This document shows positions 19,932 to 31,163 of a stretch of 64,000 bases of DNA, one piece after another (the stretch's first letter is position 1; each line of letters starts with the position of its first letter). Under the pieces are notes generated by a model that made no database searches, was not told the DNA's origin, and saw nothing but the letters and a program-made list of their open reading frames with translations. The stretch lies in NCBI GenBank assembly GCA_039105265.1, contig JAPFFF010000043.1, positions 186,001-250,000 of the forward strand, given 5' to 3'. The DNA is from Tritrichomonas musculus (Eukaryota; Parabasalia; Tritrichomonadida; Tritrichomonadidae). A program made the translations under genes and the position numbers.

Positions 19932-22031
19932 TCATATTTCTGACGAGTTCTCTTCATTGCTTTCTTCTTTTACTTCTGAAGAGTTCTCTTCATTGTTGTC
20001 TTCCTTATTTTCTGATGAGTTTTCTTCATTGTTGTCTTCTTTATTTTCTGATGAGTTTTCTTCATTGTTGTCTTCTTTATTTTCTGATGAGTTTTCTTCA
20101 TTGTTGTCTTCTTTATTTTCTGATGAATTCTCTTCATTGTTGTCTTCTTTATTTTCTGATGAATTCTCTTCATTGTTGTCTTCTTTATTTTCTGATGAGT
20201 TTTCTTCATTGTTGTCTTCTTTATTTTCTGATGAGTTTTCTTCATTGTTGTCTTCTTTATTTTCTGATGAGTTTTCTTCATTGTTGTCTTCTTTATTTTC
20301 TGATGAATTCTCTTCATTGTTGTCTTCTTTATTTTCTGATGAATTCTCTTCATTGTTGTCTTCTTTATTTTCTGATGAGTTCTCTTCATTGTTGTCTTCT
20401 TTATTTTCTGATGAGTTTTCTTCATTGTTGTCTTCCTTATTTTCTGATGAGTTTTCTTCATTGTTGTCTTCTTTATTTTCTGATGAGTTTTCTTCATTGT
20501 TGTCTTCTTTATTTTCTGATGAGTTCTCTTCATTGTTGTCTTCTTTATTTTCTGATGAATTCTCTTCATTGTTGTCTTCTTTATTTTCTGATGAGTTCTC
20601 TTCATCATTTCCTTTAACTATCTCTGGAGTCTGAGGTGAATCATTTTGCGCTCTTATTGAATTCATCACTGAAGAGTTTTCATCCTCGTGGCAGCTCTGT
20701 TCGTTATCTTCTTCCTTTTCATCCCCCCAGTTAAAGTCGCTTCCAGATGCTTCAAACATTTCGTATTCAACTTGCAAATTGCGAAAAATATCAAATTGCT
20801 GGGTGAAGTCATCAAATTCCATTCCTTCATTAGCATAATGTAAAACAAAAGCTTTTCTCCTGAACATTTGATTTGCCAAATCAAGATGCCGGCTGATGAT
20901 GCTTTTGATTGCCGTAGTGTTGCCAACGAAAGCCGCCGACATGTTTGTTCCCCTGTGCGGAACATTGCAGATTGATGTGGTTAAGTTTTGCGGTATCCAA
21001 TCGCAGAAGTAAGGGCTGTTCTGCTGTCTGATGTTGATGATTTGCTCGTCCACTTCCTTTGTCGACATTTTGCCCCGATAGGAAACAGAGCACGTCATGA
21101 ATTTGCCGGTTCTGACATCGCAAGATGCCATCATATTTTTGTTATCAAAAAGTTGGGCTGTCAATTCAGGAACACTCATTTTGGGACTCGTCTTGGAACC
21201 AAGGGACAAAAGGGGAGCAAGGCCGGGGATAAAAAAGTGCATCCTTGGATATGGAACAAGATTAACGGACATCTTTCGAAGATCTGAGTTCAATTGGCCT
21301 GGAAAACGAAGGGAACAGGTGGTACCTGACATAAACATTGAAATTATGTGGTTGATATCGCCATAAGTAGGATTAGTTAAACGAAGTGTATGATTGCATA
21401 TATTAAATAAAGCTTCGTTGTCAAAAATAAAGTTTTGGCCGGAATTATCAATATGATAACATGCAGATAAAATAAAATTGTATGGATTAACAACAATATC
21501 CGATATCTTTGGAGATGGTATAACTGAATATGATGATATTATTTGATCTGGAAAAACGTCTTTGAGCTCTTGTAAAAGAAGTGACCCAAAACCTGACCCG
21601 GTTCCTCCTCCTAAAGAGTGGGTAAATTGAAAAGCTTGAAGACAATCACAAGATTCAGCTTCTTTCCTTATAATATCTAAAACTGATTGTAAAATCTCTT
21701 TGCCTATGCCATAATATCCTACTGAAAAATTGTTATTAGCGCTTTTTTCCCCTTGAATAAAATTATCTGGACGGAATAATGATCCGTATTGACTTCCTCG
21801 GACGTTATCAATAGATGCTGGATCTAAATCAACAAAAATTGAACGTGGAACGTATTTTCCTCCTTGTCCTTCATTGTAATAAACGTTGAGACGCTGAGAT
21901 AAAAGAGAAGAATTTCCTTTAAAAAAGCCTGATGGATCAATTCCATGCTCATTTGAAATTGTCTCCCAAAACTTGGTTCCTATTTCGTTCCCGCAGTTTC
22001 CTAATTGAATACTAATGATTTCTCGAACCAT
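19932..22031 (-). CDS. Divergent beta-tubulin with a long repetitive acidic tail
   Basis: The chosen start (22031) gives MVREIISIQLGNCGNEIG, matching the beta-tubulin start MREIVHIQAGQCGNQIG; the frame is open 27 codons further upstream, but that extension is not tubulin-like. The GTPase signature GGGTGSGFGSLLLQEL is intact. The core is about 440 residues, the family length. The base-contacting Gln before the conserved Cys is Asn here (GNCGN). After the core comes a tail of roughly 250 residues instead of about 20. It is made of a short acidic linker, then 17 tandem 12-residue units (ENSSENKEDNNE), then a degenerate unit and the stop. The core suggests assembly into microtubules, but overall divergence indicates a specialised isotype. 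A TCA lies directly before the ATG. Confidence 0.88.
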   Translation of the reverse strand: MVREIISIQLGNCGNEIGTKFWETISNEHGIDPSGFFKGNSSLLSQRLNVYYNEGQGGKYVPRSIFVDLDPASIDNVRGSQYGSLFRPDNFIQGEKSANNNFSVGYYGIGKEILQSVLDIIRKEAESCDCLQAFQFTHSLGGGTGSGFGSLLLQELKDVFPDQIISSYSVIPSPKISDIVVNPYNFILSACYHIDNSGQNFIFDNEALFNICNHTLRLTNPTYGDINHIISMFMSGTTCSLRFPGQLNSDLRKMSVNLVPYPRMHFFIPGLAPLLSLGSKTSPKMSVPELTAQLFDNKNMMASCDVRTGKFMTCSVSYRGKMSTKEVDEQIINIRQQNSPYFCDWIPQNLTTSICNVPHRGTNMSAAFVGNTTAIKSIISRHLDLANQMFRRKAFVLHYANEGMEFDDFTQQFDIFRNLQVEYEMFEASGSDFNWGDEKEEDNEQSCHEDENSSVMNSIRAQNDSPQTPEIVKGNDEENSSENKEDNNEENSSENKEDNNEENSSENKEDNNEENSSENKEDNNEENSSENKEDNNEENSSENKEDNNEENSSENKEDNNEENSSENKEDNNEENSSENKEDNNEENSSENKEDNNEENSSENKEDNNEENSSENKEDNNEENSSENKEDNNEENSSENKEDNNEENSSENKEDNNEENSSENKEDNNEENSSENKEDNNEENSSEVKEESNEENSSEI
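19993..20604 (-). repeat. 36-bp tandem repeat coding for the tubulin tail (17 units)
   Basis: Seventeen units at exact 36-bp spacing (first 19993, last starting 20569 on the plus strand). They differ only at a few, mostly third-codon, positions: GAGTTT/GAATTC/GAGTTC and CTTCTTT/CTTCCTT. The period is a multiple of three, so all copies stay in frame; other frames and the opposite strand are also open, which explains the shadow ORFs here. Confidence 0.95.
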
Positions 22032-22808
22032 TGAAGAAGTAAAAAAAAAACCGCGATACTTTTGAAAGATATTTTGAAATTTTTCTGTATTTATAAAATT
22101 TTCGCCTATCAAAATGGAATTTGAAATACAAAGGGCAAAAAATAAATAATATCAATTTTCCATTTTATAATATTATATTCTTCCTCTTTTCTTTTTTGGT
22201 TGAAAATTTAACTTTTCTTACATTTCTCAAAATTTGAGATATCATTTAATTATTTAAATAAAAAAAAAAAAAAAAAGATGCAAATATTGATAAATATCAT
22301 TATTTTTATAATTCCAATTATATAAATAATTTTTACAATTAAATAATAATATATATTAGATAAAAGTATATGTATTTATATGGAAATATTTAAAAATATA
22401 ATAAATTATATTTTTTTCTATATTTGAAATAATAAAATACTAACCAAAATATAATTATATTTATATATAAGAAAAATTATATTTAAATTTTTACATATAA
22501 AGAGTTAATATTTGAAGCAATTAATATATTAATCTTTTAAACACTAGACGCACTACTATAAATATATACTGATTTTTGGAGTCGGCCCAAAAAATCTTGC
22601 AAAAATGCAAAATTTCTGAGGCTTCAACTTTTATAAGGAGAGGGCTAATCCTCTTGTACTAAAATTTTTGTGTCCTTGTACTCAAGTTCATCTGACTTAG
22701 ATAAATCTTCTATTAATGAAGAAAACCAAGATGGCCATATGCAACACCCTTTAGTCAATTTCAAACATTGTCCTATTGATTACATTGATGTTAGACCACA
22801 TTGAAAAT
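22032..22808. other. AT-rich region upstream of tubulin and before the first transposon relic
   Basis: No gene seen. From about 22560 base composition rises and the DNA looks like the degraded left part of a transposon (GTCGGCCCAAAAAATCTTGC...). No terminal repeat could be paired. Confidence 0.4.
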
Positions 22809-22816
22809 TAACAGAA

Positions 22817-22925
22817 TAAGCATACCTCAAAGCGACCGTTTTGAGGAACTTTGAGAGGTTATGTTGCTCAATGGAGGAACTTTGAATAGAAAGTTCCTCC
22901 AAACGGTCGCTTTGAGGTATTCTGT
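22817..22925. mobile_element. Small hairpin inverted-repeat element (MITE), copy 1
   Basis: The left arm AGCATACCTCAAAGCGACCG and its right-hand reverse complement (22899-22920) form a long, nearly perfect hairpin. The inner part TGGAGGAACTTTGAATAGAA is shared with the copy at 57493. Flanks contain TAACAGAA on the left and TACAGAA on the right, compatible with an imperfect 8-bp target duplication. No coding capacity. It lies inside the decayed transposase region. Confidence 0.7.
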
Positions 22926-22939
22926 TACAGAATACATAA

Positions 22940-23571
22940 GCTCAATTGAAGAAGATCCATTTATGACGCTAAAGCAAATGCAAAAAAAAATTAAAAAATG
23001 ACTCTGAGTTGGAAGTTCTCAGACACGGATTTTGGAAGGTAGAGTTGGCAATACACAATTCGGGAAAAGATCTGGTTGTTAGGTTTATTCTTTTAAAACT
23101 GCATCCAAAAGGGATCCTGAAGCTAATTCATATGAAAATAAACTTATTAGGAAAGAAAGGGTGAAGCAACTAACTCAATTCTTAGTTTAAGGATATGAAT
23201 GGGTATGCATTGACGAAACAAGGTTTGATGTTGGATATGTCGGAGTTAAAGGATGGAGTAAAAAAGAAAAAATTGTTTACATCCATAGAAAAAAAGAGGT
23301 TTTTCAAGCTCTGCTCTTACAGCCATTGGACCCCAATGGAATGCTGTATTACACCCTTGTCAGAGGGAAAGTCATTGCCGAAATAAATGATGCATTTCTT
23401 GACCGCTTAGATGAAGAACTTAAGTCAGACGGCCCTATCGTGTTTTGGATGGACAAAGCCAGCATTTACAACAATGCACAAGAAAAATTCAAAAGTTCAA
23501 AACATAAAGTAATTTTCAATACACTATATTCACCAGAAATTAATCCAATTGAAAACATTTTTGGAGTTTGA
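22940..23571 (+). pseudogene. Tc1/mariner-type transposase remnant (DDE_3)
   Basis: The continuous frame from about 23190 to 23571 contains the catalytic layout: Asp in WVCIDETRFD, second Asp in VFWMDKASIYNN, then YSPEINPIENIFG with the Glu. There are about 32 residues between the second Asp and the Glu. Upstream, pieces such as LIRKERVKQLTQFL are separated by stops, and the N-terminal DNA-binding part is not recognisable. The gene is decayed, although the triad itself is preserved. No terminal inverted repeats were found at plausible distances. Confidence 0.75.
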
Positions 23572-23715
23572 CATCAAGGTAAATTGCTCTAAGCTAGAAA
23601 ATTTTCCCAATTTTCATAAAAGTTTGATCATTTCGTGATGATCACAAACGAATCGGTTTCGCAAGCATATGCTAATTTAAAAATTCAATTCTTTTACATC
23701 CAGTTTATAGAAAAC

Positions 23716-24000
23716 TAAAAAGATTTGTATTATCCTGACCAAAGGCAATCAAAAGATGCAACCTTATCTGCAACTTTTGCTACAGATGGCACCAAATTTG
23801 AAACAATCATAATTATTCAAAAAACAATATTTGAAAAAGAATTGTATAGCAAAGGGCATAGATCCAATTGCAGTTATCACTTTGGTGCTGAAATTTGGGA
23901 TTGTTGAGCAGATACAATGATTTCCCCAGAATGCAACAGAAGAAGAAAAAATTGCCATTATCAAGAACCAATATTATGATTAATCAATGTTTGCTCAACT
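23716..24000 (+). pseudogene. Possible second DDE transposase fragment (pogo/Tigger-like)
   Basis: The frame reads YYPDQRQSKDATLSATFATD followed by GTKFETIIIIQKTIFEKEL, resembling the strand region of DDE_1 (pogo/Tigger) transposases, where a 'sv..a.s.dG....p.ii' pattern precedes the second Asp. It continues past a stop. It may instead be an unrelated decayed gene. No ends were identified. Confidence 0.35.
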
Positions 24001-24647
24001 CACTTTAGTGAATATTTTAGGATGAAGGTACATATTACTATGTATTTATTTTTATGGAACTACCAGAATCATCTGATCAACTACAACTTTTTTTTTGAAT
24101 GTATTTTCTACCCAAAATCAATATCAACGTTTGGATTCATTCATTGAATATCATGTGAACTGAAGTTTTTTTTTTTTCTGATTTGAAAAAGGAAATATTA
24201 TAAATATGAATAAATTATTTAATTCTAACAAAAATATTTACTATATAAAGAGATAATAATAATTCAGAGGTGCGGACAGGGTGAAGTGATTTAGATTCGC
24301 ACCAAAATTTGCATATATTAATTATTTTTTATGAGCATTATAATGATATAATTATTTTTTATTTTCGTCCACGGGGCCGACTTGTGGCGATATATGATTT
24401 TTTTTCTGAGGTAGAAAAATATAAACCACTGAAAAAAATATAAAAATATGTAAACTATAGAAATTATGTAATTAATAGAAAAATCTATTATTTAGAAGAA
24501 AAAAAGTAATAAAAACATGATAAAAATCATTTTTATACTATTTAAAAAAATGTGTCTCGTTTGTTATTATTTAATTATTAATGTATGATATAGTTTCCAC
24601 TTAAATTGGCCCAAAAAAAAATTGAGAAAAAGAGGTGCGGACACCTA

Positions 24648-25912
24648 ACGTGCCTTCAAAAAATCCTAAGCGCTTCAAATGATCCGAAGCGGTAGGTCAA
24701 AATGGATTTTAAGGCCAATTTAAAAAATGTAAATATCAATCGAAATATAAATTTTTACATTCATTTCTGGAAATAATTAAATATTATATAATATATTATT
24801 TCTCGAAATATCATTAATTTAAAAAATTATTACGATAAATAATTTTTCATCTAAAATTCACATCATTTTTTTTTTTTTTTTTAGAATATTTTACAATATA
24901 TTATTAAAAAAGATGAAGATTCATGCAATTATCAAATTAAAAGTTTTTTTACGATCAACTTTTTTCAAAGGACGTTTGATGAAATTTCTGATCATTTTGA
25001 AAATAGGAAAATAATTATTTTGAATATTGCGATCAACTTATTCAAAGGGTGTTGGAAAAAGCATTCAAATTAAAAGTTAAAAAAAAATGCTCAAATCATT
25101 ATTTCTTCTGGTTCGCTAGAAGAAGAAGGAAGAAAATATTTGTTTAGATATAGAAAAAAAATATTATAAATAAATTTTATTCATTATTTCAAAATAAAAA
25201 TTGGAAATAATATTTCAAAAAAATACCGGAGTTGATGTTGGACTGCATAAAAATGAAATTTAGAAAATATGCTTAAATCTTTGAATTTGTAATCTCGTAT
25301 TTTGAAACAAAATGGTATGTAATCAACAGGACCAGTAACACATAAATATTTAAAAGCTTCTTTCTCGTGAATTGATTCGTTTATTTCTCTTAAATTTTGA
25401 TTATCTGTAACTAATTTACCATTAATGTTTAATCTGTTGTTTTGCCTTTTTTTATGTAATAATATCTTTTCGTCTTCTGTTAAATTATGAATAAACGGTT
25501 GTGATATTGCTTGCCTTTTTTCCATGAAAGGGCTAACGACGACGGCCTAAAACAAGTTTTTAGGGCAGCTGGCGATAACTCATCCTTTTCTTCAATATGA
25601 GCTGCTGCCCAAACAGCCTGGATCTGGCGGTAAGACATTTTTTCAAGAATTCTTAAATCTAGAATCCATTTCTGATCTTCAGTAAAATGAGTTTGATCAA
25701 GCAATTCCATTTGAAAAGTGACATGACTTTATATAATCACATCACTTTTCACCAAAAATCAATAAAAAAGTATTCAAATTTAAACTCATAGCAATATTGA
25801 AAAAAAAAACAATACATTTTAAGTAATATAGGTCAATTTAAAATAATGGTCAATTTCATTTGACCTACTGCTACGGAATTATTGAAGCGCTACGGATCTA
25901 TAGAAAGCACGT
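24648..25912. mobile_element. TA-inserting DNA transposon (Tc1/mariner-like by target site)
   Basis: 1265 bp inside the inner hAT-like copy. Ends ACGTGC(C/T)TTC are repeated inverted, with about 50 bp of imperfect similarity including AAGCGCTTCAA and GTAGGTCAAA. TA lies on both sides (24646-24647 and 25913-25914). The uninterrupted sequence, seen inverted at 28287-28320, has a single TA at exactly this point, which proves the insertion. Two overlapping minus-strand frames inside may be its coding remnant. Confidence 0.8.
25184..25710 (-). pseudogene. Protein remnant inside the TA-flanked element
   Basis: Two overlapping frames (25480-25710 and 25184-25525). The first reads WILDLRILEKMSYRQIQAVW, which looks like a helix-turn-helix with a conserved-looking Trp and could be a transposase DNA-binding domain. 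The second (LTEDEKILLHKKRQNNRL...) has no recognisable catalytic motif. Together they are shorter than a usual Tc1/mariner transposase, and no DDE triad is visible. Either a non-autonomous derivative or a decayed gene. Confidence 0.4.
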
Positions 25913-25914
25913 TA

Positions 25915-28305
25915 CTTTACATTTTTAACGTTTATAAAAATATGTATATCTTTTTATGTATTAATAATTACTAAATAACATTTTGATATTATATTCTAGT
26001 GCAATTATTTTATATATTTATTATTTAAATGTTTTAAAATATCAATTATATAAGTTAAAATAACGCAAACAAGTAACCTATGAAAATAACCCAATCCAGC
26101 CACCTGATGGATGGATTGAATTTATAATGATTAATTATTATATATATTGGAAATTAATGATTAATTATGCATTTTGTTATTTTATAAATATTTCATATTT
26201 TGTTAAAAAGTTCATTTTAATGAATTTTTACATATTTTTTTGAAATATCTAAATAAATAAAGAATTTATTTAAATTATAATTACATTTAGATATATTACA
26301 TTTAATTTAATAAAGATATGCTAAATTTAGTTTAATTTGATTCAGGGGGCTGAGCTGCAAAAATCAATTTTAAAATCATAAACATTAATAACGATTTTTT
26401 TTCAATAAGATATTTTTATTAAAATATTAAGCAAATATCTTTTTATATTTATATGTATATCATAGATTATATAACTTTTAATAATATTATATATACTATA
26501 AAAATATATAAAATAAATATAAACAATTAATATACTTTATATAACTGTATATTCTAAATATTGAACAATTATAAATTCAAAGCGTTCCTCATAAAATGTT
26601 AATTTGAGAGAAATGAAATAAATAATTTTCTTTATATATTTTGAAGTTTAATTAAAATTTAAATCAAATGTAGAAAGTTTTTTTTTTTTTTTCATTAATT
26701 TTATTTTCATAAATTTTGAATAAAAAATTCTTCGAGAATAAAATTGAGAATATAGTAAATAATAATTGAGAGTCGTTACATTTAAATTCATATCATAATA
26801 TGTAATTTATTATTTTATTATATTATAACAATTATATGATATATATAAAATATATAACAATTATATATTAATAAAATAATTTTAAAATAATTTTTTTTAT
26901 TAAATTTGGCCCATTTTCATTTTCTCAATTTTTTTTTAGGCCAATTTAAGTGGAAACTATATCATACATTAATAATTAGATAATAACAAACGAGACACTT
27001 TTTTTTAAATAGTATAAAAATGATTTTTATCATGTTTTTATTACTTTTTTTCTTCTAAATAATAGATTTTTCTATCAATTGCATAATTTCTATAGTTTAC
27101 ATATTTTTATATTTTTTTCAGTGGTTTATATTTTTCTACCTCAGAAAAAAAATCATATATCGCCACAAGTCGGCCCCGTGGACGAAAATAAAAAATAATT
27201 ATATCATTATAATGCTCATAAAAAATAATTAATATAAACAAATTTTGGTGCGAATCTAAATCACTTCACCCTGTCCGCACCTCTTGAGAAAATGAAAATG
27301 GGCCAAATTTAATAAAAAAAAGTATTTTAAAATTATTTTATTAATATATAATTGTTATATATTTTATATATATCATATAATTATTATAATATAATAAAAT
27401 AATAAATTACATATTAAGATATGAATTCAAATGTAACGACTCTCAATTATTATTTACTATATTCTCAATTTTATTCTCAAAGATTTTTTTTATTCAAAAT
27501 TTATGAAAAAAAAATTAATGAAAAAAAAAAAAAAAAAAAACTTTCTACATTTGATTTAAATTTTAATTAAACTTCAAAATATATAAAGAAAATTATTTAT
27601 TCCATTTCTCTCAAATTAACATTTTATGAAAAGCGCTTTGAATTTATAATTGATCAGTATTTAGAATATACAGTTATATAAAGTTTATTAATTGTTTATA
27701 TTTATTTTATATATTTTTATAGTATATATAATATTATTAAAAGTTATATAATCTATGATATACATATAAATATAAAAAGATATTTGCTTAATATTTTAAT
27801 AAAAATATCTTATTGAAAAAAAATCGTTATTAATGTTTATGATTTTAAAATTGATTTTTGCAGCTCAGCCCCCTGAATCAAATTAAACTAAATTTAGCAT
27901 ATCTTTATTAAATTAAATGTAATATATCTAAATGTAATTATAATCTAAATAAATTCTTTATTTATTTAGATATTTCAAAAAAATATGTAAAAATTCATTA
28001 AAATGAACTTTTTAACAAAATATGAAATATTTATAAAATAACAAAATGCATAATTAATCATTAATTTCCAATATATATAATAATTAATCATTATAAATTC
28101 AATCCATCCATCAGGTGGCTGGATTGGGTTATTTTCATAGGTCACTTGTTTGTGTTATTATAACTTATATAATTGATATTTTAAAACATTTAAATAATAA
28201 ATCTATAAAATAAGTGCACCATAATATAATATCAAAATATAATTTAATAATTATTAATACATAAAAAGATATGCATATTTTTATAAACGTTAAAAATGTA
28301 AAGTA
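25915..28305. repeat. Large inverted repeat (about 1-kb arms, 350-bp centre)
   Basis: The arms 25915-26930 and 27293-28305 are near-perfect reverse complements, e.g. the block around CAGGTGGCTGGATTGGG at 28113 and its complement near 26096. The centre 26938-27284 is the end segment of the inner element, itself repeated inverted at 24266-24622. The palindrome results from insertion of one element copy into another, not from a separate repeat family. Confidence 0.85.
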
Positions 28306-28560
28306 GGTGTCCGCACCTCTAATAATTCATACATTTATATTACAATCATTGAAAAATCTGACCGAAGATTTCAAATTTAGAAAATTAATTTTATAATATC
28401 CTGATAATTCATTCAAATTTTATATTAAAAAAATTTTATTAAATTTTAATTTAATATAAATTTGTTTTTAAAAAATAAATATTAAAAATTAACCTTTTAA
28501 TTATCAAAAAAATGTAAAAAATTGTTTTTATTAATTCAATTATATATAAAAAATTTTACG

Positions 28561-29001
28561 ATGGGTAGAGTTATAAACTTTGTAGTAACTGTAATTTCAG
28601 GTGTACTTTTCACAGCAGCGTGGTGGATTTTTGTTGATGGAATTGCGTTTACAGATATTCAGCCTGGATACGGTCGTGGCGATTTTTATTTATATGTACC
28701 AGGAATCTTGACCACAATTGGCTTTTTTTTAATGTCGAATCTCCCAACTTCTATGTTTGAAAAAGATAATAGCGACGAACATACATGGTGGCAAAAATTG
28801 ATTTTAGTTATTTCTTTTTTATGCTATCTAGGCGGGATAATTTGTTCAATATGGTGCTATGTTGAAAAGAAAAACGATAGAAAGACAAATTTCACAAAGT
28901 GGAGAGGAGAATCATCTATTATCCAATCTTTAATGATCACGTTGGCAGGATTAATTTGGAATTTTCTATACAATGATGATGGATATCAAAATTTATTTTA
29001 A
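28561..29001 (+). CDS. TMEM50/Vps68-family membrane protein
   Basis: 146 residues from the chosen ATG (MGRVINFVV). An upstream in-frame ATG at 28522 would add 13 residues that do not fit the family. Four hydrophobic helices are seen: about 5-25, 44-62, 80-102 and 120-137. The pattern SGVLFTAAWWIFVDGIAF matches the TMEM50/UPF0220 helix 1 'aGvLFf.gWW..iDa', and the last helix LAGLIWNF matches 'fgGlvwkf'. Family members act in endosomal and secretory membranes (yeast Vps68 is linked to ESCRT and late endosome function). It starts about 240 bp after the hAT-like element. Confidence 0.85.
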   Translation: MGRVINFVVTVISGVLFTAAWWIFVDGIAFTDIQPGYGRGDFYLYVPGILTTIGFFLMSNLPTSMFEKDNSDEHTWWQKLILVISFLCYLGGIICSIWCYVEKKNDRKTNFTKWRGESSIIQSLMITLAGLIWNFLYNDDGYQNLF

Positions 29002-29649
29002 TTTAAAACAAATATTTTTTTTTTATACTTTTTTGAATTAAAAAAAATCTTTTTTCTTCTTTTTTTAATTAATATATAGTTCATATTAGGTAATATGTTC
29101 ATTTTGAAGGAAAATGTGACAGAAAGACGTTAAAGAAAAAATATATTTTATTTGCTTTTTTTTCTAGCAAATAATGGATAATTTGATTTTTCGAGCAATA
29201 AAAAATTATCAACAAACTAACTTGAATTAGAATTACTAATGAAATGAACGTTTATACATTTCATACAAAAAGATATCAGATTGGATGATCAAAAATAAAA
29301 GTCAATTAAAATAATTAATTTTATTATTTATATATTTTAAATATTTTTTAACCATATCCTGCATTTTTATCTTCATATAAATCGTTGGTGATGAAATAAT
29401 TTGAAAAAATAGATTTTTTATAATTTTGGACGATTGCAATGACAATTGTTAGGAAATGATGTAAAAAAGGATTCATTTAGTTTTCATTTGCTTGACTCCT
29501 TGTTTTATTAAAGCTTTTCAATGTTGAGGTGATTTTTGTTTCTTTTTTTTAATTAAACCTTTTAATTATACAATTAACAATACGAAATAAGTGTTTTTTT
29601 TTTTATTTATTTGTCAATAATTATACAATATAAACTTTTCCATCTCTGC
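29002..29649. other. AT-rich intergenic region
   Basis: No gene seen on either strand. It contains short T-runs and no repeat that I can pair. Confidence 0.4.
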
Positions 29650-30830
29650 CTTCTTGTTCTGAATTGGCCTTGTTTTTCTTTTTTTAATAATAATACTTGC
29701 AATAGCACCTCCATTTAATCCATTCTTGCTATTTTCTTCTCAATTTTCAATTGTATATTCACAATCATTGAATTTAGATTTAAATGGACCTTTAAGAATA
29801 ATTTCTAACCATTTGTTACATTCAAATTCAGCACTGCTTGATTCTTCAATCGAAAAAGTTTCTGTGTTTAACACATCTATTTAGAATACAAGATCGTTGA
29901 TATCTTTTGCAAAACATTCTTTTGGAATAGTATTTTCATTTAATTCAAAATCACATTGTTACGTGGTTCATTGTATTTATATTTAATCACTTCAAACTCT
30001 TCTGAAAAGTTTTTATATTGAATAATTAAAACCATTATGAATTTCTTTCGGTTTTTCTTTTTCCTGATTTCATCCATATCTTCCTCCATTTTGGCAATTA
30101 TTAAATTTGAACACCTTTGAGTTTTTATCTTCATTTTTTTTTATTTTATGCTTTATTTTCTTTTCTGTATTTGTAACTTTCGCCATTAGATTAGTTGATA
30201 ATTTCATTGAACACGATTTCATTAGGAACACTATTTAATTCACCTGTCAATGCAGATCTTACATTGTGATATCAATCGTTATATGTAGATGGTAAATCAA
30301 TTGATGATTGTGACATATCAACATTCTCTGTAATGTTCAAACTTGAAGAAGGTCCAAACACGATATTATTAACTTTAATATTATTTATTCATCCATCTGA
30401 ATTTGATTGACCTTTTCAACTTCAAAATTATTTTCTCTAGAAATTTGAACTCTCATTGCTTGTTTTTTTAAGAAATCAACCTCTTCAATTTTGATTGGAA
30501 CATTTGGAATTAAGATAATTTTTTCTGATTGAGGTGTGATTACATTAATGTTCAATGCTTTTTTCCCATTATTATTTAAATGAGTGTACCTTTAGCGTTT
30601 TGAAAGGAAACTTTTGTATCTTCACCAAGATTGAGGAACAATATCAAAATATTTTGAATGAATTGTAATTTCATGTTTATCAGGAGGAATAATTAAAGCA
30701 ATTAATTTATCCTTGCTTAAATCGACTGTAACTTCATCAATATCATCAAAATTAAAGTGATGTGAATCGTAGCATTTGTTTTCTATTATCTTCAATGATT
30801 GAGTGAAAAATCATGACATTAAAAATGGTA
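29650..30830 (-). pseudogene. Decayed gene of unknown family
   Basis: Long minus-strand pieces of plausible protein are separated by stops: DEVTVDLSKDKLIALIIPP, DKHEITIHSKYFDIVPQSW, ALNINVITPQSEKIILIPN, IEEVDFLKKQAMRVQISREN, NIVFGPSSSLNITENVDMSQ, and nearer the C-terminus KNFSEEFEVIKYKYNEPRNN and FSIEESSSAEFECNKWLEII. At least six stops interrupt about 1.1 kb. The fragments look beta-rich; I do not recognise the product. Confidence 0.5.
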
Positions 30831-31163
30831 AAAAAAAATTAAAAATATTGGGCAGGCTTTTTCAAGCCTAATTACAAAGAATATAAAAAAATCATATGAA
30901 TGATCCAGGACTTTTTTCTATAGAGTCTTGAACCTATATCAAAGATTATTTTATAAAATGATATTTAATGATATAGTGGGAAATTTTTTTTGAATAAAGC
31001 CATAGTTAGAATATAAAATAAAGAGTAGATAAATGTAATAAAATCATTATATTTAAATTTGGGCAGATATAAGGTAATTGTCATGATAATAGTTTTTAAA
31101 AATGGATTATTTGCCATATTAAAAAGCAAAAAGTTGATATCATTTTTATAAAGATACTGAAGA

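Larger units (their letters stand above)
24631..27284. mobile_element. hAT-like non-autonomous element, inner copy in inverse orientation
   Basis: This is the same element inserted backwards into the outer copy. Ends AGAGGTGCGGACACC and CCCTGTCCGCACCTCT are flanked by TGAGAAAA on both sides (24623-24630 and 27285-27292). Removing the TA-flanked insertion leaves about 1387 bp, nearly the same as the outer copy, and the sequences match closely along their length. The opposite orientation creates roughly 1-kb inverted arms (about 25915-26930 against 27293-28305). Confidence 0.82.
24266..28320. mobile_element. hAT-like non-autonomous element, outer copy (host of nested insertions)
   Basis: Ends are AGAGGTGCGGACA on the left and the inverse GTCCGCACCTCT on the right. 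The element is flanked by a perfect 8-bp duplication AATAATTC (24258-24265 and 28321-28328). An 8-bp duplication and AGAGGTG-type ends fit the hAT superfamily. Without the inner insertion the element is about 1393 bp. It has no transposase frame, so it would need enzyme supplied in trans. Confidence 0.8.

Noticed and set aside
19859-20634. Open frames on the plus strand and a second minus frame over the tubulin tail
   Set aside because: By-products of the 36-bp repeat; the tubulin frame is the one continuous with a real domain.
22032-22112. Upstream 27-codon extension of the tubulin frame as part of the protein
   Set aside because: MVREI at 22031 matches the conserved tubulin start and has a TCA directly before it; the extension is unlike any tubulin.
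24266-28320. The palindrome considered as one giant foldback element
   Set aside because: Target duplications and the uninterrupted counterpart sequences show separate nested insertions.
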